A DNA stretch of 64,000 nt from Gibbula magus (taxonomy: Eukaryota; Mollusca; Gastropoda; Trochida; Trochidae). This document shows positions 49,214 through 60,500 of this stretch, piece by piece (the first letter of the stretch is position 1; every line of letters begins with the position of its first letter). Position numbers and translations under genes: made by a program. The notes beneath the pieces were generated by a model. The model saw only the letters and a list, made by a program, of their open reading frames with translations. It did not search any database and was not told the DNA's origin. The stretch spans positions 73,190,436 to 73,254,435 of the forward strand of contig OW388291.1 in assembly GCA_936450465.1 (NCBI GenBank). The letters are read 5' to 3'.

Positions 49214-49945
49214 GTGACTGATGCTCCTGGTTCAGCCACTGAATACTTTCCCTGAGTTTGTCATGAGATCGACCCGACATATCAATCCGAGAGTTACAAT
49301 CAGCGTTGAAACTTTTACTGAAACCCGTTTGCTTAAATCGTTCACTTGTGTCCATTTATTTAAAGTGTTCATTTTGATCCCTATTGTAAGGTATTCATCG
49401 CTACTTATATATTTTGCTTAAATTCATTGCAAATGGACATCACGATGTTAACTTGATATGTCACATAATGTTTTGGTCTGATTTAATGATTTAGTTATTA
49501 CATCGATGAAATAAACAAGCATGGCAATTACATTTCAATTTAATTACCAATGTTTTTGTTAGCTGGATATACAGTATAAATGATGAAACATGTTGCTCAC
49601 ATGATCAATTTTGTACCACTGTGCATATTCGCATGACAAATTTGACAAAGATTAACGAAACAAAATTTTAAATGAATTATACTCATCTGACAAATGTTAC
49701 AATTTTACAAATCTGAGGTTCTCTGTAAATATCGTAAAGTAAACCAACAGGCTAAAGTGAATGTCATCTAAAGTCATCTTTACCCAAATATACTGTCTAT
49801 ACCAGGGTTTGTTTATACCAATTTGTTATTCAACTATAATATTTTTGTCATGTGATGAATTCTAAAATGTGTTATCTTATTTGAATTGTTACTGTTATTT
49901 TTACACCTGAAAATGAAGCAAATAAAATCTTATCACAATGATGTG
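49214..49945 (+). other. Putative terminal exon of the candidate ncRNA
   Basis: Begins after a pyrimidine-rich CAATTTTCAG and runs through unique AT-rich sequence to AATAAA at 49921, with G/T-rich sequence after 49940. The only frame (66 codons, 49221-49421) has no recognised motif. Confidence 0.4.
49921..49926 (+). terminator. Poly(A) signal AATAAA
   Basis: AATAAA with downstream ATGATGTGGTTTTCTTG fits a 3' processing site closing the repeat locus. Confidence 0.5.
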
Positions 49946-50640
49946 GTTTTCTTGTTCAGTAAATTGTGGCATAATGACAATGATGCAAGAGACGTTAGAA
50001 GAGACTTAGTGTCTGAATGTTCTTCAGGTTAACTTGTAAGGAACATGGTTTTTGAGTATATTTGAGGATTACAACATACTATTACTTGCAATAAGAAGAA
50101 CTATCTTGAATTGAGCTAACCACTGGTTCCGGAAATTCATGTTGAGATAGAGCTCTGAGAGATTACACAATATTACAAATTCAGGTCCATTGTAGGTACC
50201 TTCAGGAAGACTGAATGTCTCTCCAGATTAACCACTAAACCTCTAGTGCTAAATGTGTACAATTGCAGAAAATGACAAAAATCCTACTACACAGTGCACA
50301 GACAAACACATTAACAAAGGAAAAATCACCGCAAATGTGTATGCAAAGTAAGCAGTAAAGATGCTGACAAAGAACTTAAAACTTAAAATTTATTATCAAA
50401 ATTGGTTACCCATTAATCCACATTCATACAGATATAGACTTCTGCATGTTATTGTTTTAGTTCTTATTTGTATATTGGAAATATCAACACTTATTACATG
50501 ATGAAAAGGAGCCCTGTTTCTGAAAATCCTGCTTCTCATAGGCTCCCTTTCAATATTTAATAAAATTTTGATATTTTATTAATAAATTCTCTTGAGCATC
50601 TGAGTCTAAGACTTAACCAGCCTCACACACAGACTGTAAC
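49946..50640. other. Intergenic, no recognised feature
   Basis: AT-rich unique sequence; no supported gene or repeat. Confidence 0.6.
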
Positions 50641-50649
50641 CTGAAACCT

Positions 50650-51150
50650 CTGTGTATTAGCAATGACACCTGCTGTTTGCATCTCTCTACCAGGGGGTGG
50701 TCACTGCCCAGGTCAACACAATGCATTTACACAACATGCAGACCCTGTTGTGACTGTTAGGAAGTCATTTTGTGAGGAGCATATTTCTCACACTATACAT
50801 GCTAGCTTCACCAAACTTGCTACACATGTTAGCCATGATCTGAAGTCATTTTGTGCGGAACTGATTTCCTAAACTATACATTCTAACTACACCAATCTTC
50901 ATACACATGTCAACCATGATGCCTAGATGTGCCTTTTGAGGGTTCGTCCTATTTCTGAATTTTAATTTGAACGGTTTCCATAGAAACATGGTTTAACAGT
51001 TATCTCTGGAATTGTACATTCGCTATTCATTCAACTTTACACACAGTTAAGTCATTCCCATAGTTGTGCCTTTCCTATTTTCAGTTATGTCAAACTATAT
51101 TTGCAAGCGGGGGTATGTGAGCTGTGCTCGCTTCCACACTTGTCATTTTA
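50650..51150 (-). mobile_element. Pearl-like element, family C, partial
   Basis: The minus-strand 5' end near 51145 shows a GAGC...GCTC hairpin next to CCCCCGC, like family B. About two ~90-bp cores follow (GAAGTCATTTTGTG at about 50760 and 50840). No microsatellite is seen. Confidence 0.45.
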
Positions 51151-52005
51151 TCACCAATCATATTCAGTTCACATATCTCATGTAAAATACAAAATTTCTT
51201 AACTTCTCTTCAATTTATTCTTTTGCCGCCTGTCACAATATTCAGTTCATAGGCCATTCATCAGTTCACATTGATTACATCAAACATGTCTATAATGAAG
51301 ATATTAGTCGACATATATTTCACATTCCTTCTGAATAAGATTAACTGCAAAGATATTATTTTCTCAATTTCTGCATTTCTCAAACCACATGTTAGGACTC
51401 TCACGTGAAAAAGATGAGATGACTCTCTCAGGTCTTTTATAAGGGATAACAAATCAATAAAGCACGCATAAAATCTCAAGAGAACAAACCTTTTTACAAC
51501 AGGTTTTTTAGGCAATCAGCCATATTTGGGGTCACAGGTTACCAAATCTACAATTTAGAATCCCCATTGGCCAAGGAGTCTGCACACAAATATTCAGCTC
51601 TCTAGACCTTTTGGAACTGGTGAAGAAGATGAAAATAGGTTTTTAAGGATGTGACAGGTTTTTTGTGTGACCCGTGTGACTTTGTTTGGGGTCAAAGGGT
51701 CACGAAATCTACAATTTAGGATCCCCATATGCCAAGGAGTCTGTACACAACATTTCAGCTTTCTAGACCTTTTGGTACTGAAGAAGATGAAAATAGGTTT
51801 TTAAAGGTGTGACCCTATTTGGGGTCACAGGGTCACCAATTTTACAATTTAGAATCCCCATTGGCCAAGAAGTCTGTACACAAAATTTCAGCTCCCTAGA
51901 TCAAGTGGTTCTGAAGAAGACGAAAATGCGAAAAGTTTACAGACAGACGCCGGACACCATGCTATGCCATAAGCCCATCGGGCCTTTCAGGCCAGATAAG
52001 CTAAA
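51150..52005 (+). mobile_element. Pearl-like element, family A, 5'-truncated
   Basis: A unique body (GTCGACATATATTTCAC near 51308) is followed by three cores with GGGGTCA..GGGTCAC. It ends in ACAGACAGACGCCGGACACC, then GCCATAAGCCCATCGGGCC and AGATAAGCTAAAAA. Body and end match the larger element at 54257-56699. Confidence 0.7.
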
Positions 52006-52344
52006 AATCACTTATTATAAAACAGAGTTAATCTGAATTTAAGAGAACACAACTCTGAGAAGTATTTATAGTCAACATGTACAGTTTGGTAAATTGTAAA
52101 TTATGAAACTCGGCATCTCACAGTGGCAGAACCCCCTCTTTTGAAAAATTTTGCATGTAAATTTGATTGACCCCAAAGGTGACATCCCTTCCTGAATCCA
52201 ATGAAGAACCATGAGCTAGATAAATCTGTCCTGTCAAACATCATTTTCTAGAATCTTGCAAAAACAAACAAGAGCCCCTAGAACTATTGGTAAATCAAGG
52301 CTTTGTTTTTTTTCTTTCAGTCCAAAAAACGATAAGCTTCTTTA

Positions 52345-52385
52345 AAAAATAGAGCCACTAGCTCTGTAGCTCATCAGGCTTTATA
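52345..52385 (+). repeat. Solo 5' end of pearl-like family A
   Basis: ATAGAGCCACTAGCTCTGTAG followed by CTCATCAGG matches the hairpin start of complete copies; no cores follow. Confidence 0.6.
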
Positions 52386-52416
52386 TACATTAACTAATTC
52401 AAAATGTCAACTTCAA

Positions 52417-53935
52417 CAAGGTTCGTACAGGCTTGAAAAGTCCTTGAATTTTACTGCTTGTCTTGAAAAAGCCTTATTTTTCAATTTGCCTTGAAAATGG
52501 TAAAAAAAACTTGAAAATTACCATTTCCTTATCATGAAAATATTTCTGTGTAAATTAATCAAAATATTATTAAATAATATTTAAAAAATAGAGCCATGGG
52601 CTCTGTAGCTCATCAGTGTTTATATTGTTTGATGATGAAGACAGAAACATATTGTCTCAATATAATGCATAATCCCTAGCCCTGACAAGCCTCTTGAAAG
52701 TGAGAGAGAGCACTCAGCAAGGTCAACACACAGTAGATTATGCAATATGCTGACCCCTTGGCTCAGGTTACAAGCCAGCTGTGCTTTTACAGCCAAATTA
52801 TGTAATAGCCTCTGCCTTGCACAAAACACTGGCATCACTGATCTAACTGTATAAGGCTTAGAGAGAACAGGCAATGTGATGAATCTCATGGTACATAGTA
52901 CAATTTAGAATCACCTTGGCTAAATAATCTTTGCACAATTTTATCGGTTCTTAGCCTTTTCATCCAAACATCTAAACATTCTGAACGCAATATTCCTTCT
53001 AGTTTGTTCTGGAGAAGAAGATGAAAATAGATTTTTATGTTTTGTTTATAAGGGAAAATTTGATTGAAGTGCACATAAAATATCAGGGTTTTTTTAGGCT
53101 GTGGCCCATATTTGGGGTCACAGGGTCACCTAATTTACAAGTTAGAATCCCCATTGGCTAAAGAGTTTGCACACAATATTACAGCCTTCTAGGTCTTTTT
53201 GTTCGGGAGAAAACAGGATTTGAGGTAATGGCCTGTGAGGCCCTTATTTGGGACCACAGGGTCACCAAATCTACAATTTAGAATCTACATTGGTTAAAGA
53301 CTCTTTACACAACATGACAGCCTCCTAGGTCTTTTCGTTCGGGAGAAGAAGAAGAAAATAGAATTTTAGGTCATGGCCTGTGAGGCCCTTATTTGGGGTC
53401 ACAGGGTCACCAAATCTACAATTTAGAATCTCCATTGGCTACAGAGTCTGTACACAACATTTCAGTCTTCTAGGTCTTTTCGTTCTGGAGAAGAAGATGA
53501 AAATAGGTTTTTAGGTTATGGCCTGTGAGGCCCTTATTTGGGGTCACTGGATCACTAAATCTACAATTTAGAATCCCCATTGCCCAAGGAGTCTGTATAC
53601 AAAATTTCAGCTACCTAGACCCAGTGGTTCTGGAGAAGAAGTCGAAAAACCGAAAAGTTTACGGACGGACGGACGCCATCCCATGCCATAAGCCCATCGG
53701 GCCTTTCAGGCCTGATGAGCTAAAAAGGATATTTTTCTCGAAAACATGTTTCATCAGTATCATTTTCCGAAACACTATCATGGAAACAATCGATTATTGT
53801 TCTTGAAATCTGTGATTTGTGTATTCAACAAGCCTTGGAAAAGCCTTGGAAAAGCATTGGAAAAGCCTTGGAAAAGCCTTGAAAAAGCCTTGAATTTTAG
53901 TTCACCAAACTAGTATGAACCCTGTCAAGGTGAGA
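52417..53935. mobile_element. Older TIR element with CCTTGAAAAAG repeats, split by a pearl-like insertion
   Basis: Left AAGGTTCGTACAGG and right AGTATGAACCCTGTCAAGG form imperfect inverted ends. CTTGAAAAAGCCTT-type motifs lie near 52440-52510 and 53825-53900. The pearl-like copy at 52589-53722 separates the halves. Confidence 0.5.
52589..53722 (+). mobile_element. Complete pearl-like element, family A (1134 bp)
   Basis: The 5' end is TAGAGCCATGGGCTCTGTAG (a hairpin) then CTCATCAG. A ~500-bp unique body and four ~140-bp cores follow. The 3' end has (ACGG)n at 53660-53672, then CATAAGCCCATCGGGCC and CCTGATGAGCTA. The first TAGCTCATCAG and last CTGATGAGCTA are inverted repeats. The layout matches pearl and Helentron-associated non-autonomous elements. 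No protein is encoded. Confidence 0.75.
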
Positions 53936-53989
53936 GGTACAACAAATAGGAAGCACTTTATATGGAGAAGATGAAATAGGTCTTAAGGT

Positions 53990-54256
53990 CCTTACCCCTC
54001 TGACCTATCTCTGAGGCCAGATATAAAATCCCCTTCAAATAAAGACACTTGAACATTTAATTCATCATTGTTGTTTCCTTTAAATTACCTCCATTTGAAG
54101 AGCACATACAATCTCAAGATGAAAATAGCTTTTCAGATCATGACCTTTGTGACCCTATTTGGAGTCCCAGGGTCACAAAATCTGCAATTCAGAATCCTCA
54201 TTGCAGACAACTTAACAGTTCTTCAGACTTTTTGGAACTGGAGAAGAAGATAAAAA
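53990..54256 (+). mobile_element. Older pearl-like copy, left part
   Basis: Degraded cores (GTGACCCTATTTGGAGTCCC, then GGAGAAGAAGATAAAAA) stop exactly where the next element begins and resume at 56700. The older copy was therefore split by the younger one. Confidence 0.65.
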
Positions 54257-56699
54257 TAGAGCCATGGGCTCTGTAGCTCATCAGGATTTATTTTGTTTGA
54301 TGATGATGATTGTCTCAATATAAAGCACAATCCCTAACCCTGACACATCTTAGTCTTGAAATTGAGAGAGAGCACTCAGCAAGGTCACCACACACGAGAT
54401 TATGCAATATTCTGACCCCTTGGCCAGCTGTGTTTTTTGTGGTTTATCGCCAAAATATGTAATAGACTCTGGCTTGCACTAAACACTGGCAGCAGGGATC
54501 TAACTGTATAAAGCTTAGAGTGAGTGAGTGAGTGAGTGAGTGAGTTATTGTTTAACGCCGCTTCGGCAGTATTGCAGCCATTAGCGGCGATATAAGGCTT
54601 AGAGAGAACAGGGAATGTGATGAATCCCATGGTACATAGTACAATTTAGAATCCCCTTGGCTAAATAATCTCTGCACAATTTTAATGGTTCTAAGCCTTT
54701 TCATCCAAACATCTAAACATTCTGAACGCAATATTCCTTCTAGTTTGTTCTGGAGAAGAAGATGAAAATAGTTTTTATGTTTTGAACTGTGAGGGCCTTT
54801 CTTTTTATAATATCCACAATTTTCAGTTCATAGGCTATTCAATAGTTCTCATTTCACATGGTTTACATCAATTTGACAAACATGTCCACAATGTAGATGG
54901 TTATCTCAAGTCGACATATATTTCAAGTATATAGTGAGTGAAGTGTCATAAAATATCAGTGCAAAATTCATTTTCAAAGGGTTTTTTTAGGCTGTGGCCC
55001 ATATTTGGGGTCACAGGGTCACAAAATTTACAAGTTAGAATCCCCATTGGCTAAAGAGTTTGCATACAATATTACAGCCTTCTAAGTCTTTTTGTTCCGG
55101 AGAAGACGATGAAAACAGGATTTTAGGTAATGGCCTGTGAGGTCCTTATTTTGGGCCACAGGGTTACCAAATCTACAGTTTAGAATCTCCATTGGCTAAA
55201 GACTCTTTACACAACATGACAGCCTTCTAGGTCTTTTAGTTCTGGAGAAAAAGATGAAAATAATCTTATCTTATCATTTCATAACCAGTCATATGCAGTT
55301 CACATATATCATCTAAAATAAAAGAATTCTTAGCTCCTCTTCAATTTAATCCTTTGTCGCTTGTCACAATTTTCAGTTCATAGGCTATTCAATAGTTCTC
55401 ATTTCACATTGATTACATCAATTTGACAAACATGTCCACAATGTAGATGGTTATCTCAAGTCGACATGGTGAGTGAAGTGTCATAAAATATCAGTACAAA
55501 ATTCATTTTCAAAGGGTTTTTTTAGGCTGTGGCCCATATTTGGGGTCACAGGGTCACCAAATTTACAAGTTAAAATCCCCATTGGCTAAAGAGTTTGCAT
55601 ACAATATTACAGCCTTCTAAGTCTATTTGTTCCGGAGAAAACGATGAAAACAGGATTTTAGGTAATGGCCTGTGAGGTCCTTATTTGGGGTCACAGGGTT
55701 ACCAAATCTACATTTTACAATCTCCATTGGCTAAAGACTCTTTACACAACATGACAGCCTTCTAGGTCTTTTAGTTCTGGAGAAAAAGATGAAAATAATC
55801 TTATCTTATCATTTCATAACCAGTCATATGCAGTTCACATATATCATCTAAAATAAAAGAATTCTTCACTCCTCTTCAATTTAATCCTTTGTCGCTTGTC
55901 ACAATTTTCAGTTCATAGGCTATTCAATAGTTCTCATTTCACATTGATAACATCAATTTGACAAACATGTCCACAATGTAGATGGTTATTGCAAGTCGAC
56001 ATAGTGAGTGAAGTGTCATAAAATATCAGTTCAAAATTCATTTTCAAAGGGTTTTTTTAGGCTGTGGCCCATATTTGGGGTCACAGGGTCACCAAATTTA
56101 CAAGTTAAAATCCCCATTGGCTAAAGAGTTTGCATACAGTATTACAGCCTTCTAGGTCTTTTTGTTCCGGAGAAAACGATGAAAACAGGATTTTAGGTAA
56201 TGGCCTGTGAGGTCCTTATTTGGGGTCACAGGGTCACCTATTCTACAATTTAGAATCTCCATTGGCTAAAGAGTCTGTACACAACATTTCACTCTTCTAG
56301 GTCTTTTCATTCTGGAGAAGAAGATGAAAATAGGATTTTAGGTAATGGCCTGTGAGGCCCTTATTTGGGGTCACAGGGTCACCTAATCTACAATTTAGAA
56401 TCTCTATTGAGTCTGTACACAACATTTCAGTCTTCTAGGTCTTTTCATTCTGGAGAAGAAGATGAAAATAGGTTTTTAGGCTATGGCCTATGAGGCCCTT
56501 ATTTGCGGTCACTTGATCACCAAATCTACAATTTAGAATCCCCATTGACCAAGGAGTCTGTACATAAAATTTCAGATCTCTAGATTCATTGGTTCTGGAG
56601 AAGAAGTCGAAAAAGTGAAAAGTTTACGGACGGACGGACAGATGGACGGACGCCATCCCATGCCATAAGCCCATCGGGCCTTTCAGGCCTGATGAGCTA
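54257..56699 (+). mobile_element. Large pearl-like element, family A (2443 bp)
   Basis: Complete ends as in the 1134-bp copy. It is longer because a ~540-bp segment (CAGTTCATAGGCTATTCAA at about 54826, 55373 and 55909) is present three times, each followed by one or two cores. The 3' microsatellite is at 56626-56652 (ACGG/GATGG). It carries its own retroposon insertion at 54521-54590. Confidence 0.75.
54521..54590 (-). mobile_element. Truncated retroposon with (ACTC)n tail and target-site duplication
   Basis: 70 bp whose minus strand reads GCCGAAGCGGCGTTAAACAA then (ACTC)n. It is flanked by TATAAAGCTTAGAG (54507-54520) and TATAAGGCTTAGAG (54591-54604), matching at 13 of 14. The tail resembles that of the element at 23329. 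Confidence 0.75.
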
Positions 56700-56847
56700 A
56701 AAATAGGTTTTTAAGGTTGTGACCCCTGTGACCCTATTTGGGACCTTGAGACCTAAAAAGTTTACAGACGGACAGATGGCCGGCCGGACGCCGGACAGCA
56801 TGCCATGCCATAAGCCCATCGGGCCTTTCAGGCCAGATGAGCTAAAA
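56700..56847 (+). mobile_element. Older pearl-like copy, right part
   Basis: Continues ATAGGTTTTTAAGGTTGTGA, one short core, a GGACAGATGGCC microsatellite-like stretch and the standard 3' end (CCAGATGAGCTAAAAA). It joins the left part at 53990-54256. Confidence 0.65.
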
Positions 56848-57471
56848 AGCTAGCCTGCAAGTGATTTCAAATTTTTAAAGATTAAAAATAGACAGTTTTC
56901 AATACAAGTTGAAAAATAGTACATTATTGGGATACGAACTCATATCGTAAGTTTCCTCGCAAAACAGGCTGATAACAGCCTGTATGCTTGCATGTTCTGA
57001 CGCAATTCAGTTAACCAATCACATGACCTCCAACAAAAGCTTTCGGTGTGAGAAGCTAGGGGCAGATAGCTCCAAACATCTATCCTTTCGTCTGTTCCAA
57101 ATGCTTTCAAAACGGCGACCGTGATGATGTTGATGATGTGATTGGTCAGCTATTTGACAGGGCCTTGTCTGCGCTAAACTGGTACTGAACATGCGCCTAT
57201 ACAGGGTGTCCTCAGACCTTGTGGCAAGGAATCTATAGAACCAGTTCATATTCCGATATAAACTATTTGGCAGATTTAATTCCTCGGAACATCATTGATT
57301 TTAATCACTCAGAATTTCTTAAAAAATATATGTCATAATATTGTCAATTTGTGTGATTATAGCATTGTTTGATATAACTTAAAATCAACCCAATTGTTCA
57401 AAGAAGTGTTTATTTACAATTCACAATACCATACTTCATTCAACCAAATACATATCAGAGCTTGGAGGCCT
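56848..57471. other. COQ6 3' flank / 3' UTR, no recognised repeat
   Basis: No gene is supported. The 76-codon minus-strand frame at 57019-57249 has no motif. Part of this stretch must be the COQ6 3' UTR; no clear minus-strand AATAAA can be chosen with confidence. Confidence 0.5.
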
Positions 57472-57501
57472 TCAGCTTGCAGCACGGGCAATTATTTGTT
57501 T
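57472..57501 (-). CDS. COQ6: COQ6 terminal coding exon (30 nt)
   Basis: Acceptor ttttcag; KQIIARAAS then TGA. It aligns with the short KEQIMAFAS tail of vertebrate COQ6. It is too short to be found by frame length. Confidence 0.9.
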   Translation of the reverse strand, partial: KQIIARAAS

Positions 57502-60500
57502 CTGAAAAAGGAAAAGGATATATAGATAAAGTATTAAAACTTTGAAATTGCCACAGAACCAATCAAATTCACATTGTCCCTTTTGCCAAGATGTTTGTGT
57601 AGGGCAAGCAGAGTTCATAATTATATTTTGGTTTGGTTTTTTTGTTTGTTTTGTTTTTGTTTCTCTTCACTCACTATCGACACTTGGTTTGTGAAGTTCA
57701 AGCACATATTAAAAGCTATAGTTGTATTTACTCAAGCATAAATCTTTTTTTTTTAACGTGGCTTAGGCTTCAAGTTTCATAAAAATAAGGTCATTACTTC
57801 AATTTAGCACTGACATGCTTTCAGTAGAATCAAAACTTTTTTTTGTTTTCACAAAATTGAAAGTTTTTGTAAAACTGACCCTCCCTACTATCGATGGAGC
57901 AGTGCCTTATGTTCTCTGCTACTTTATACAAATGACTTAAAAACAGTAAACTTTATATTTCATACTCACTTTACAAAAATGTCTTGTATAAAATAACGAT
58001 AGAAATACATTAACTTACTTTGACAAAATGAAGCGTATTTGTTGCATGTAATCCTAAGCTTCTCAGAACAACAAGGGGAGTGAACTCTGTGCTGTATAGC
58101 TTCTGCAGACCATCAATAGTTGCCATGGTTGGAATAACTTCCCTTTGTCGTTCTGTCTCGTAGTCCAGTAGATGAGTTAGTGAACCTGGAAGCAGTTCAT
58201 TTATTCAGAGAAACTCATTGTAAAAATAGAGCCATGGGCTCTGTAGCTCATTAGGATTTCATTGATTTATTATCTAAGGTTGAATATCTAAGTTATCTCA
58301 AGTAATACATTGTTAACAAGCAAAAAATAGGTTTTTAAATCATGACCCCTGTGACCCACATTTGGAGTAATAGGGTCACCAATCCTACAATGAAGAATCA
58401 CCTTTGACCAGAGTCTCTACACAACATTTCACCTTTCTAGAGCTTTACATAATTGAGATGAAAATAGGTTTTTGGGTCGTGACCCGTGACCTAGATTGGA
58501 GTCACATGGTCACAAAATCTACAATTTTGAATCCCCATTGGCCAAGGAATCTGCACTTTTCAGCTCTCTAGACCTTTTGGGACTGGAGAAGAAAATGAAA
58601 ATAGGTTCTTAACCCTTACGTTGCGTATATATATTTTACCATTTTTAGCCCCTGTGGCGGAATTTACAGGCTCGCAGCTCGCAGCAGTAGTTTGGGCTTT
58701 GGCACTAACTAGCTCTGCTGGCGGAATTTCCAGGCGGCGATTCCGGTATCGTTTTTACAAAATATACCGCATCTACATGGCGAATAAGGACTATATACGG
58801 GCGTTCAATACAAATTCAAGTAGCGAAACCCGTACACAAATGGCTAATTCACACTCGAAACTTTGAATGAATTTTCTATGTTTTTTCGTTTTTATTCTAT
58901 TACTTTCGAAAGATTGTCTTTTATTCGGGCCTCGTAACATCATAAATACGAAACGAAAAAAATTCCATTTATATACGGAATTGAAGACAAGATGTCTAGC
59001 TTCACAATGATATAAAAATTATTAGAATGCGACCTTTGGTTATAATTCTATAGCTATGTAAAGTTTGTCTTTATTCCCACCTATAAAATCGTCAATACTT
59101 ACAACATGTATGCGGCATTGCAAACGGTCGTTCATCGCACTTTTCCAAGAAATCATAATCTCGAACCAGTTGACAAATAAGCACATGTCAACCCAAATAT
59201 GGTTATGTTGTTTGACTTTTCAAATAAACGCTAACCTCGAACCATAACTGATGAAAATATGTTGATTAGTTTGTGTGCCGTTTGGTTTCACATGCCTCTC
59301 AGAAAGGTAAAATTGTATCTTTATTTCTGTGAATAAATCTGCGCATTTTATATAGAATAAAAGATTATTCTTTTCGGTTTATTGTGATATAAAAATTATG
59401 AAAATGCATTCAGTATTTTAGCCTTGATAAATGTTTTAGAAGTTGTGAAAATCGCCGATTGTTTCAAAATTTATGAAGTGTAAACATGACCTTTTTCACG
59501 GCGCTTGCTGTGTCTTTATTATTTTTTTGAGATTTTCTAATTTTATATGGGAATGTAGTCCATTGTTTCCCCTTTATTTTGCCGTATTTTTTTTTGAAAA
59601 CAAACAATTCGCTCACATGATATGAAGTGCGGGAGTAAGGCGAGTTAGCGATTTTTTTCCCCGTCTCGCGAGATGCGAGGCAGATAGCAGTCTCGGGCGA
59701 GGCAAACCCGAGGCAATACAAACACGTGGGTGAAAATAGCCTCAAGCGAATTAATGCTTCGGGGGCTAAGCCCGACATAATTGGCCTTTTGTAAAGCTAA
59801 TTATCGATGCGTTACGGGTCAACAATGCACACGCAAATTGGTGTGAATTTTGCTTGATATTCCGACCACACACTGAACAAAGCTTTATTCTCATGTCGGG
59901 TCGCGATGCGTAAATACAGCCATTCTCATGGGTCGGGTCGCGGACACAATCGACTCGTGACCCGGTATGGGTGATAGAGTATACTTAGACAGCCGTGAAT
60001 TATTCTAAGTCTTGTATCTGGGATCCGTATACAGACACCTAGGAATCGCTTATAGCCCGCCCGGATAATTCCGTCGCCCGCATGTTAAGGGTTAAGGATG
60101 TGACCCCTGTGACCCCATTTGGGGTCATGGGGTCACAAAATCTACAATTTAGAATCCCTATTGGCCTAGAAATCTGCACATAAAATTTCAGCTCTGTGGA
60201 GTCATTGGTTCTGAAGAAGTTGAAAAAGCGAAAAGTTTACGGACGGATGGACGAAAGCCAGACACCATGCCATGCCATAAGCCCAGGACTAGAAATTAAC
60301 AGTAGTCCTTTAGCCCGAGGCTAGTAAAAATGACACTGGGCTAGTAAATGTTTGTTTCTACTAGCCCTGTGGGCCTTAAAAAATTTCTCAATCATTATGA
60401 TATTCTCAAAGTATGAAAAGAAATTCTCATTTTTTATCATCAACAATGGTATCAAAATAATTGAAGTATGGAAAATACTTGCCATCAAAGTTCAAATAAC

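Larger units (their letters stand above)
19210..49945 (+). ncRNA. Candidate spliced, repeat-rich long noncoding RNA locus
   Basis: Across 30 kb, short segments flanked by acceptor-like and donor-like sequence repeat in the same order and orientation on the + strand. Examples are CTTCTAG|ATGAAG...CTG|GTAACATT, CCCAACAG|TGTTTTC...AGAG|GTTAAT, TTAGCAG|GAAG...AGAG|GTGACC, and TTTTAG|ATGAAG...AGTTG|GTAAAA. Boundaries stay fixed while copies diverge. The segments contain stops in all frames, so a protein is unlikely. The end is a clean acceptor (CAATTTTCAG, 49213) followed by AATAAA at 49921. The start is unclear: possibly the TATA box at 18457 or a promoter near 19.2 kb. Alternatives are a satellite cluster, a decayed tandem exon array or a piRNA source locus. 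No transcript evidence is available here. Confidence 0.35.

Noticed and set aside
59464..59778. 104-codon frame inside the piggyBac-type element as a transposase
   Set aside because: Too short and with no DDD catalytic pattern or zinc-binding C-terminus; the element is non-autonomous.
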